Source of the DNA: Ceratodon purpureus
Lineage: Eukaryota > Streptophyta > Bryopsida > Pseudoditrichales > Ditrichaceae
Reading direction: 5' to 3'
DNA length: 64,000 bases
Assembly: GCA_014871385.1 (NCBI GenBank)
Contig: CM026433.1
Coordinates: 7,306,740 to 7,370,739, forward strand
This document shows, piece after piece, positions 1 to 9,511 of this stretch. The notes under the pieces were generated by a model, which was not told where the DNA came from, ran no database searches, and saw only the letters and a program-made list of their open reading frames with translations. Numbering within the stretch: the first letter of the stretch is position 1; each line of letters begins with the position of its first letter. The translations under genes were made by a program, and so were the position numbers.

Positions 1-181
1 TTGATGACGGTTTACGCTCAGATCCTAGCTCAGATATGACTAACTTTGAGTGTTCCAACTTTGAACCCAGATCTGGAAATGAGAGTAGAATGGGCTGTGT
101 TTTTTGATTTGGTTTTTTAGTATAAGGAATCCCTTTTGCTGCACTGAAGGATGGAGGATGCGAAGGCAAAGTAGTTGAAGG

Positions 182-535
182 ATGAAGTGCTGCTCTTCTG
201 ATGCAGGACTTGGAGATGGTCCAAAGCGGGGTCCGAAGTCGTGCTGGGAATGTCTCAGAAGAGGGTATCGAACCAAGAATGAAGCAAGATTGCTGCTCCT
301 CAAGGACAAGCTGGCAGATCTACGAATGCAAGGACCGGTTGCGGGAGAGAGCTTCCTCGTCGTCCAAGAAATATTTCAGCAGCTTGTGGGCTTTGGAGAC
401 GCGATTACCAGCAGGCTGGATGTGTTTGAGGGGACAGTCGACTCACTTTCTGAGGCTATGACGCGGTTGTCCAATCTGTCGACGGCGAGAAGGAGCTCCA
501 TTCCTTGAAGCAACTTGCAGATCAGTTGGTTGACT
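182..535 (+). pseudogene. Frameshifted coding remnant, unknown protein
   Basis: An open frame runs from an ATG at 182 to a stop at 506-508 (108 codons). Its middle reads like real protein: charged and helical, with the stretch KDKLADLRMQGPVAGESF followed by an amphipathic segment ending near SEAMTRLS. From about 470 the plausible continuation (SVDGEKELHSLKQLADQLVD, then stop at about 535) lies in another frame, so the locus seems to carry a one-base lesion. I do not recognise the family. The upstream part of any gene would lie outside the window. It could also be a chance ORF; confidence is low. Confidence 0.35.
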
Positions 536-834
536 AAGAATTAGTAGGGGGAGGGCTTGATGAGGAAGCCGAAACCCTGTAATAAGCACGTGTCTTCTAA
601 GATCCGGATGTGGGACTTACAATGCGGATGTGCAGTACCGGATTCCACCATGCTTTTACTTGTTCAGTAAGTGGTGTGGGCGGCGTGAACATAGGTCACG
701 TGACTGCAATGACCTTGCGGAAGAACCTGCTACCTGAACATGTTAGAGAACACAAAAATCGCATACCGCAAGAGCACCATGCCAGTTTGAGACAGTCCAT
801 CAAGTGTAAATGAAGATGACGAGAAAGATGAATC

Positions 835-1014
835 ATGTTAGTACTGAGAAGACTTCGAGAGGAGCTGCTGCACTTGATTGGGAGACCAAGTGGCACACCA
901 CATCCAGAGTGCAGAGACAAGGAATTGTTGAATCTTACAACTGTAAATCAGCGAGTTGAAGATGTCTTACAAGAATTGGAGGCAATGGAATTGGATGACA
1001 ACTTACCACACTGA
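835..1014 (+). pseudogene. Short coding-like remnant, unknown protein
   Basis: A 59-codon frame begins at an ATG at 835 and ends at TGA 1012-1014. It contains a helical, acidic stretch with NLTTVNQRVEDVLQELEAME. It lies 300 bases after the frameshifted remnant at 182-535, on the same strand, and the two may be pieces of one decayed gene. No splice pair joining them in phase was convincing. Function unknown. Confidence 0.3.
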
Positions 1015-1369
1015 AGTGCCGCTCACATGGCTTCAATTGCGATGCATTGTTCCCCCTTCTCCCTCTTCCAGCAGGCAGGAGTCAAGGTATGATTATTGCT
1101 TCATTGCAATCTCTGGCACTTGCGATACCTGACGTATTGGTAAGTATTAACTATTCTTTATCTCGAAGAACAGAGTTAAGTGAACTATGAGACGGGACGA
1201 ACTTGTGAGTAATAACGGTGTTTTGTGCATAAATGTTGATCCTAGTCACTGACCATCACGACACTCATGAACTACCAGCGATTGATACCTGTTTGTTCAT
1301 TACTGCACACTTCTGGTTCAGGTAGTCATGCTTGAAGTGGAAACATCAGCGTATACAGGACGCGGACGC
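1015..1369. other. Non-coding spacer
   Basis: No coding frame, RNA gene or repeat that I can support. It lies between the remnant ending at 1014 and the outer edge of the inverted duplication at about 1370. Confidence 0.5.
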
Positions 1370-1598
1370 ACAAGAAATTTTATGACAAACCGCCGTTTTA
1401 TATTACACAATCCCACAATTATGTTACAATTTTGGTTCCACCTAAGAAGAACCGTGGAAGACACTCTCCTCAAGAAAATTTATTCTACACAGCTCTCCCG
1501 TCAACCTCAATCTCTCCAAATCAATGCTTCCTGTATGTACAGATTGTTGCACAGGAGGAGATTTCTGAACCTCCATTGATCTTTAACCTCAACTAGTC

Positions 1599-2243
1599 TC
1601 ATGTATGACGGGCCATGGCCATAGCTCGGCGCTCGCGGACTTGTGCACGCTTCCTAGCAGCGTTGTCAACGGCTCTCGCAACTTTCTGCCTTCTCCTCTC
1701 TGCACAAGCACAACAGAAAAGAGTCCACAAAATCAAATCCCATGCTTATACTACAATTCCCGTACACTCCGAACAAAACTCAAAACTCCAGCCACATGCA
1801 AAATCTTGCAAAAAAACATCACAAATTCTAAGGATCTATACCATCTGCTTGTCCTTCAGTTCCAGAAACAAGCAACTATTATACCACACACTCAGAGCAA
1901 AAAATAATACTGCAGAAACTCGGGTAAAGCACTCAAGAATGCCATCGCGATTACCTGTGGCAGCGGCCTTCATGTTCCGGATGCTCTCCGTAGCAGCCAC
2001 TCTCTTCACAGGATGCGTCGGATGCTGCAAGCGGTACAGCTTGAGCATGACATTGGCACGCAGGTACGTCATCTTCTCCGACACCTTGGCGCCTGCGATG
2101 CTGAACTTCGCCCCGACATTCGCCCGCATGTCCGTGAACCTCACCGCCGGGCTGACCTTGTTCTTCGCCACGGCTCCCGCAGCTCCGTGTCTGCGCCGGC
2201 GCCCAGTGGCCGTCCCCGTAGCAACTGTCTTCGTCCTCGCCAT
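1599..2243 (-). CDS. Small basic protein, copy A
   Basis: Two exons on the - strand: 2243-1955 (289 nt, ATG at 2243-2241) and 1699-1599 (101 nt, stop TGA), joined in phase 1 by a GT-AG intron; 129 aa. The N-terminus is MARTKTVATGTATGRRRRHG. A conserved core follows (KVSPAVRFTDMRANVG, then LMLK/YRLQHP-type residues and HPVKRVAATES), and exon 2 encodes an Arg/Lys-rich helix ending in AMARHT. The protein is strongly basic, without signal peptide or membrane segment. I do not recognise the family; basic composition suggests nucleic-acid or chromatin binding, which is inference. It differs from copy C (16165-16807) by one residue in exon 1 (Ala for Gln after RANVG). Conservation of frame and splice sites in both arms supports a functional gene. 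Confidence 0.8.
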
Positions 2244-2613
2244 TCTCTAACTCAACAACAACACCGCAACACCTGCAACGACCATCGATCAACAGACCTC
2301 CACCATGTCAGATCCACTCTCAAAGCTCCCACTCACACCACGCTCCACAAAACGAGCCAAATGCATCGCAAAACATGAAACATCGACCTACAGACACCAT
2401 CGACAATCACTCAATCCTGGCATCGACTCAAAAGCCGCCCATGGTATTAAAGTAAAAGTATATCAGGTAGGAAGGCAATTCTAGTGAACTGGTTGGATTG
2501 CGTACCGAAGGAAAGTTTAGCAGAAAGTGAAAGGCGTGAGGATGGGGGATGGAGCGCAGATGAGAAAAGTTTTGAAGCAGATGGAGATGAAGTTTGCGAT
2601 CATCGAGCTCGGG

Positions 2614-2620
2614 TTTTATA
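2614..2620 (-). promoter_or_regulatory. TATA box of small basic protein gene copy A
   Basis: TATAAAA on the - strand, about 370 bases upstream of the ATG at 2243. The matching position in the opposite arm (15784-15790) carries the same motif at the same distance from its gene, so promoter and leader were duplicated with the coding region. Confidence 0.55.
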
Positions 2621-2830
2621 TGTGCGTCGACGGAGAATGATTCTGGCGGGAATGGCGTGACAGGTGGCGTCGGGGCTGTGTATAATTGGGTGATGGTGTC
2701 TGCCAGGTCGGATTGTTTATGGGGTTACCTCCAGGTGGCTGGGGACCGGTACGCGTGGCGTGGGGGGAGGAATCCGATGGTTGGGGATACAGTTGGGAGG
2801 AAAAGATCTAGGGCCTGGATGGAGGAAAGA

Positions 2831-3439
2831 TCAGGAGGGTTGCGGCTGTTGTGTTATTTACGCTACCGACTGGATGACCCGGAGGGCTACACTGTAATTC
2901 ATATTGAAGGTTAGTTTTTGATCAAACGTCCAAAACATTAAGTGTTTAAACTTATTGGAATTGGTGTTATCATAATATGTTTAAGTTAAGCTCTTGACAG
3001 CTTGGATTTGAGAATAGACTAGATCATTCCATATTTTTCTACATTTAGCGTAAGTAGAAAATCTAGTCTTGCTTTTCTAAAGGACCAATTCTCTCTTATT
3101 TTGGTTGAGGAAATCTACTTTTTTTCTCAGTTTTGCTCCTAAAAAAAGTTCATGGGGCTTTGTTTGATGTTTAAGAAATTGAACGTTGTGGGAGTTTCAA
3201 GGTGGCATTGGTTGAATTCATTTTGTAGCCAAGTTGTAGATTGTTAAAAAAATTGGAATCACTCTAAGTATTATCTTCTTTGATGAGCACTAGCGCACTA
3301 ACTTCCTTGTCACTTCCCTCATCTAAAAAAAAAGAATTCTATTCACTAAGACTGTTTTTGTGTCGGAATTGCCTTCTACATTAAATCTGTTTGACTGAAT
3401 TACCATGAGTTTGATTAAACATAATTTATTTATTCACTC
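2831..3439. other. AT-rich spacer
   Basis: No supported gene. The sequence becomes AT-rich just beyond the edge of the inverted duplication. Confidence 0.5.
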
Positions 3440-3650
3440 CAATAGTTAATAGATAAGAAGAATTTGTTGGAATCTCTCCATATTCATTTGTAAAAGTTGA
3501 GGTGGTCTTTAAATTCAAGAAAAACTAATACTCAACAATGAAATAAAGAAGAGAAACTAATTCTCTTGAATCTAAAGACCACCAAACTTTTAGACAACAA
3601 ATATGAAAAGAAACCACCAATTCTTCTATACCTTCAAACTATTTTGAGCT
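3440..3650. repeat. Foldback (inverted repeat) element
   Basis: Two arms flank a short loop around 3522-3568. The best-matched arm segments share a block containing GGTGGTCTTTA (left 3490-3520, right complement 3569-3598), with weaker pairing outward to about 3440 and 3650. It resembles a short non-autonomous inverted-repeat element. No target-site duplication could be assigned. Confidence 0.6.
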
Positions 3651-3702
3651 AAAATAATAATATAATAATGCAAAATTCATGATAATCCATCAAAACTCAG
3701 GC

Positions 3703-3990
3703 TGACTTGAAGGATAATTGTACTCAATTGCATTGGTTCATCTTCTTTACTTTTTCAGTTTAAACCGAGTGTACGGGTATATAAGACGGAGACAGACTCT
3801 GCACCATTTGAAACTCTAATCCTGTGAGGTCTCTCCACCTCTCTCGAAGCTCTCAACAAATCAGAGCAGTAGTTCAAGAACTTTTGACTCCGAAGTTGGA
3901 AAGATGGAGGTAACCTCAGGAGTGAGTGGGGACTACCGGTTTAAGATGGAGACAATTAGGATTGTGAACAATCTAGATACATGACAAGTA
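3703..3990 (+). repeat. Duplicated segment, copy 1 (pairs with 4876-4990)
   Basis: The outer parts of this segment (GGATAATTGTACTCAA on the left, GACAATTAGGATTGTG on the right) recur next to each other at 4876-4990. Between them copy 1 carries about 190 extra bases, described separately as an inserted element. Confidence 0.75.
3762..3946 (+). mobile_element. About 190-bp TATA-bearing dispersed element, copy 1
   Basis: This block is absent from the otherwise matching segment at 4876-4990. It begins near TTTAAACCGAGTGTACGGG, has a TATA-like GGGTATATAAG, a CT-rich middle (CTCTCCACCTCTCTCG), and ends in GGGGACTACCGGTTTAAG. Related copies occur at 58999-59500 (interrupted by another element) and 61505-61705. 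Termini are mirror-like (TTAAACC / GGTTTAA), so a TTAA-type target site is possible. The TATA and CT-rich core could instead mean an LTR or SINE-like unit. It has no coding capacity. Confidence 0.6.
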
Positions 3991-5536
3991 GGAGTACTTG
4001 GCAGATTTTGAGCTGAGTGGCAAAATCCTCTTTGGTGTAAAGAATTGTGACAACAATACATTACAGCAAAATGTCACAAAATAGGTGCCGACATGATCTA
4101 ACCCTTGGAATCGATCCGGGTACCTCTCAGCAACAAATCTCTCTCCCTTTGTCCATTCATCTCTCGCGCGTCAGGTATCCCCCTAATGAGAGGTCCCCCG
4201 GATCTGCTCCGAAGATCTGCAGTTCTGTTATTAATACAAGTATTAGAAGCGCGCCCCTCAGGTTCATCTTGTTGGCTTGGTAGACATGCGGAGGAGCAGG
4301 TGATGCAGAGATGAAATGACAAGCAATCTGCTGCGCCGCCGGGGTCCAAAGCGTGGAATAAATCGATTCATGCACCAGGCCACTGAGGCCAGTGGGAAGG
4401 GAAACAGCTGCTGCTCGAGGGAGATCTGCCGATGTACTAGAGCCCGTGCCTTCCTAGAACAGTGACGTCAAGCTTGGGGAATCATAGTGTTTGCGTCTTC
4501 GCTTGCAACAGCGTGGATGCTTTCTTTGCTTTTGGGTTTCTGCCTTGTGGGGTTTAGTTCCAGTTCAATTGGTTTCAACGCAGATCTGGGGTTTCGTTTT
4601 GGGAGATAAAGCACTGAAGGAAAAGATCTCCAGGAGCCTAAAACCTGGCTCCAAAATAAATGAATCTGGTTAGATTTTCTGATGTGGATACATCTAGAAC
4701 GTCACAGGGTGACCCAATAGTCCTCTGAACACTATTAGAATCTGTATTCACTGCTGTCCTGAGAAATGATCAAAAGCCTGACGGTGAACATACACGATTG
4801 CCGAAGAATATGAACCATAGCTGATTCAGAGGCAATGTCTGGATGCAGACCTTGGGAGCCGGTTAGTCTGTGTCGGTTTGAAGGATAATTGTACTCAAGT
4901 GCAATTGGTCTATCTTCTTTGCTTTCTCAGTTTGAGATGGAGACAATTAGGATTGTGGACAATCTTGATACATGACAAGTAGGAGTAATCTTTCCTTGCC
5001 AGAATGCAGATGATAAATTTTCGTCAGTTTGTGTCTTTGCAAAGGTGACTTATAACCAACCTGAAGAAGAAATTACAGCAAAATGTAGACACCTGGAGTG
5101 ATTTGGGTGATTGACGTTGTAAACACATTCACGTTGGTCCTATTCACTGCGCATTCCATTGCTGTACAGCGGTGTTCTTCGTCTGCCCATCTAGAAGTTA
5201 AGTTCTTATCCGGTATCTGTATCATTAATGAATCAGTCACAAATTCTGAATGCCGACAAAGAACAAATTGTTTCTGGAGACAAACCGTGACTCCAGCTTA
5301 CAGAATCCCTATAATATTTCAGTTCTAGTTCGATATCAAACTAAGGAGGAACTCTCGTAGGTATCAATTGATTCAGTTTTTACGCATAAAACGTACTCAC
5401 ACTTGTTCATGCTTCCTTGCAGGGTCTTCAACAGCTCAGCTTTCCTTCTGCACAAGCTGAAGAAATAGAGCTCATAAATCATGTAATTATCTCACAGTGA
5501 ATTTGCACCTGAGCAATAAACATACACTCTGGCTAT
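3991..5536. other. Spacer without a supported gene
   Basis: Apart from the duplicated piece at 4876-4990, I see no coding exon here. Short open frames at 4098-4375 and 4491-4673 lack protein-like composition and splice support. Confidence 0.5.
4876..4990 (+). repeat. Duplicated segment, copy 2, empty site of the 190-bp element
   Basis: This copy matches the flanks of the element at 3762-3946 but lacks the element. The junction reads CTCAGTTTGAGATGGAG where copy 1 has the insertion, making it an unoccupied or precisely deleted site. Confidence 0.7.
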
Positions 5537-8500
5537 TCAGAAAATATTGGCGATACAGGTAGACAATGTAAACACTTGAGGAAGCTCCATTGAGTGCGGC
5601 ACTTCATCATAATATTGTTTGACCGTTGCCACTGCTCTAAGCTCCACCTTGCTGCGACACAAGTACAGCTTGAACGTGACTGTCACTCCCACCTCGTTCT
5701 CATCAATGAGAGAAACAAAATTGGAATCCTCGAGTAGATTAATAACAAAATGCCCTTCTCTTGTAACGGAATCCTGAAATGTGTACCTTGGCTCCTGCTC
5801 ACTGGAACTGTACAACTCCAAAGGTATTTGTGTTTGGCCACACGTGTGTGGGACGTCAAAGGGTCCTAACCTCGCAACCTGCTTGCCCTCTATCCGACAC
5901 TCTTTTACAAAAATTGGAACGAATCTGTTCCTACAAAATTGCTTCCCGCCTTTCACTTCCAAGAGATGAGACGGATCAACGCCGTGCTCGAAGGGCAAGA
6001 ACATGGTGATCCCGTAGGTCTTCATGAGAATTCGAGGCACAATGGCATCTGGGGTAACTGCTTGCGCAATTGCATCTGGAGTCAGTGCAAGTGCAATGGC
6101 ACCTTGCATTATGGCGCTACCAGGATTAGGGGGGCTGAATATGTGATCCACTTCATGACAGAAACGGGCGCGAATTCTTTCCATGACGTAGGGCGAGCCA
6201 GCAAACCCGCCCACCACAAACATCACCTTGACGCTTTGCACTTGACTCAACTGAGTTTCAATCAATCCAAGAATCTTATCCACCACTGGGTCGAAAATGG
6301 ACTTCAGATCTTGTTGAGTAAGCTCAATCTTGGAATAAGACTCACGTCGAGGATAGCCACGTTCCATCTCATATTCCTCCCCACTTTTCAGGGAGGAGAA
6401 TGTTATGGAGGGTGATGTTCATTGTATCTGTACTCGACATCATCTGATGGCCGAAGCCACACTTAATGTCCTCCCATTCCATTAGCAGCCGCCACCGATA
6501 CCGATCTTCCTCCCTCAGGAACTCGTCCAGACATCCTATTCTCCTGGATAAGAATTTCATGAAGGACGCGTCAACAGAAGTCCCTCCGCACCGGCCAACG
6601 GACGGAGCTGTAAGTTCCTGCACCTTGAAATTATTTCCACTCCGTATCACCTCTTGCACCACTACGTCCACTGTCCTGCCCCCAATGTCGACCACAAGAA
6701 CCTTATCTCGCACAAGCAATGTGGGCAAAGTTCTCAGGCTTTGGTGATCTGACACCAAAAGCTGATGGCAGTGAAATGAAGCGGCTTCTGTCTCCTGCAC
6801 AAGCATAACTGATTCTGGTCCTCCCTCACCAGACACAAGCCCAGCGTTCACCATGTACTCCCTCATCTGCTGCTTTGCGTTTTCGTCCCAGATGGATGGC
6901 ACTGACACGCACCATAGCACTGAATCCCTGTCAAAACTTGCAGGCTCGCTCTTACGAGCTGTCTCTATAGCTGATAAGGCAAGCTCACCAATGTACTTCA
7001 AGTAATCCGTGATGACAGAGTCCACCGTTAGCGATTCCCTCGCTGCCCATGAAGGAAGATCATTCAAGCGACTCAACAGGGAGCTCTTGCTCTTTAGTGT
7101 CGTAAGGTACAACCCTTCTACATTTGCAAGGTAGTCATGCTGCGCATGATAGCCCCAGGATGGCCTCTTGTGCTGGCCCCGTGACAAGCCCCGAGCGTAG
7201 AAACGAGGCTGTCAGAGTCTTGCAATATGGATTCTCCACAACGCCTCGTCCAGAAGAGCTCCCGCGAGGCGTCCATTCACCGTAGTAATACGGATAGTCG
7301 TTGTTGACGCACATCTGACCCCCAGTTGATACATTAGCATAGTAAGCGAAGCCCGAATAGGTGGTGCCGAAATCCAATGCGACCAGCCATTGAACACGAT
7401 AGCCTCTTCTCTTGAACCCAATTGGAGTAGATGAGTTACTGGCTGATGGTCGCTCCGGTATGTTCACTGATAGTGAAACCTCCCCTAACGCAGCTGCAAA
7501 CGAGAACGTCACTACTCAAACCAGCGTTCAACTTCAATTGAAATATTGCATCAATGCATATACAGTATGTCAAACAGAACTGATATCATACGAATTACAA
7601 TCTATGATACATATAGCATCTCCCATGAAAAAATCTGTTTCATCTAAACGAGAGATGCTTTAACTACATATGGCTTAAAAGAAAGACTTACATGGCATTA
7701 GAAGTTCACATTTAAGATGACGCAGCTCGGCACAAATTTCACCAAAGCTTGGGCGTTTGCTAGGATCTTGGTTCCAACATCTTTCAATCAAAGACTTCAA
7801 TAACGGAGGGCATTGACTAGGTAATGGTGGACGACCACCACTCACTACCACCTTCCTTACACTGCCAGGAGATACGTCTGAGAAAGGCACATGTCCAGTC
7901 AAGATTTCAAAGCATAGCATTCCAAAGCTGTAGATGTCGCTTTTGAAAGGATAATTCATGACTGTGGCCTTACTCTCAGACATCTCCACTTCATTTTCTG
8001 CATTGAAGATTGTATCATCTCTGGAGCCATCCACCTTGTCGTGCCCAAATTGAGAGTTTGGTTGGAATAGGTCATACTCCTTTCCTTCGTTTTTGACAGT
8101 CCAAAGTCAGCTACTTTCGCTACCACATACTCAATCTCTTGTGCACCAACACATCTGACAAGAATGTTCATCGATTTCAGATCACGATGCACAATCTTCA
8201 TATCATGCAGGTATTGCATACCGCCTCCTACTTGAAGCATTATGTCTACTCCTTCCATTATGTCAAACGGAGATTCTTGATTTCCAAGGCCCTCTGATAA
8301 CCTTTTATGCATCACGATCTAAGATCCCCATCCATCAGTTCTACTACAATGGAACAACTCCGCTCATCTGCAGTAGAACACAGCAAGGATATGATATTTG
8401 GATGGGACAACTTTCTCAAAATTGCAACCTCCTTCTTGAAGTCATTGTTGTCTGGTCCAATAAACGTTTTTATGGCAGCTTCACCTCCCATCCAATATGC

Positions 8501-9505
8501 TCTGTTCACAGTAGCAGCAGCACCTTTTCCCAGCTGGTCCTTTACTTTCAGGCTCCTGAAGACTGTTTCACCAAGCTGCTTCATTTGTTCCTCGCTGTTG
8601 AAAACTGTTTCAGAGCTTAAGTCCGAATGAGATGACCCTGGCAAGTCACCGGCCGGAATCAGCCTATTTGCCTCAAGTCTCTCACGTAGAAGACCCGCCA
8701 GCTGATACTCTATGCTAGTTGCCTTTTTCGTCTGAAGCACTGAATTTACATTTCTCAACAATAAATCTCTATCCCTTAATGCCCTTTCTTTGACAATTTT
8801 AGCTTCAGCTTTAAAAACAGCGTCCACTTTGGTCAGCGTGAAGCTTCGTCTTGCTCTCAATTTCTCACTTTTTGAAAAGACAAGTGTCCATAATTCCAAA
8901 TTAAAACCAATTGATAAAACATACTCCGACACATTTGTCGACGACATGGCAGCTTGAATCCAAGCATCCTTGGAACACTGACTTTGGATGAAGTTCTCCA
9001 CTTCCTTAGCTGACGCATATAGCAGCTTGAAAATTTTGAGGCAACTTGCCTTGTCTTCCGGTGAAGGAAACCAGAAGTATCTTTTGCTGAGTAACACTAA
9101 GAACGAGTCTGCGCTCTTCACGGCCAATTTCAGCTTATCAGCTAAATATTTGCACTGCCCAGAGTTGAATTTCAATGATATGAAACCACTTTGCGAAGAC
9201 AACCTTTGAACCCGCTCCATACAGCTTTTCGTGAGCTTTAAGTACTCCTCGGGCCCATTACCTGGATCGAACGTAACAAGATCGCAATCAACAGCACAAT
9301 CAACACGTTTTTCAATGAAATATGCCAACCTTAAGTCATATGACATTGTAGAGAGAAACATGTAAAGAAAACTAATAATGAATTTAACAGAAGGATCGAA
9401 GTACCCTTCAAACTGACTGTTATACTCAATGCTTGAAGCACACACTTCTTGTTTGGGATGGATCTGATACTTAAAGAGCAATGAACTTTCCAGCTGAAGA
9501 AGCAA
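5537..9505 (-). pseudogene. Protein kinase-HSP70-like fusion gene, multiply frameshifted
   Basis: Read on the - strand. The N-terminal part (to about 8600) is a helical region. A TKL-type kinase follows: Gly loop GKGAAATV, Lys in AAIK, catalytic HRDLKSMN, VADFGLS and WMAPEM, all present. The kinase exon ends in CCAT/GTAAGT at 7692. The next exon begins after TTTGCAG at 7493 and continues in the same phase (phase 1) into an HSP70/HSPA12-like ATPase with phosphate-1 VALDFGTTYSGFAY, phosphate-2 VVDIGGRTVDV and adenosine-site VVGGFAGSP, ending at 5537. Four one-base frame changes break the frame: about 8313-8320, 8003-8009, 7201-7203 (T-run) and 6379-6382 (G-run). An in-frame TGA at 9509-9511 may be a fifth lesion. 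No ATG was found in the ATPase exon before its first motif, which supports the fusion. The 5' end is unresolved. A recent pseudogene or an indel-prone assembly would both fit. Confidence 0.75.
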
Positions 9506-9511
9506 CTTTCA

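Larger units (their letters stand above)
1370..2830. repeat. Inverted duplication, left arm (pairs with 15580-17020)
   Basis: Read on the - strand, this segment matches 15580-17020 through promoter, 5' leader, both exons, the intron and the 3' flank of a small basic protein gene. Exons are nearly identical. The intron and flanks differ by many substitutions and short indels but remain clearly alignable. Arms are about 1.45 kb, separated by about 12.7 kb, in opposite orientation, with the two genes pointing away from each other. Confidence 0.85.

Noticed and set aside
1615-2250. 211-codon frame on the + strand
   Set aside because: Antisense to copy A of the small basic protein gene; the - strand model has matching splice sites and two paralogues.
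4098-4375. Short overlapping frames around 4.1-4.4 kb
   Set aside because: Open on both strands in several frames, without protein-like conservation; probably chance.
5939-6415. + strand frame within the HSP70-like region
   Set aside because: Antisense to clear ATPase motifs on the - strand.
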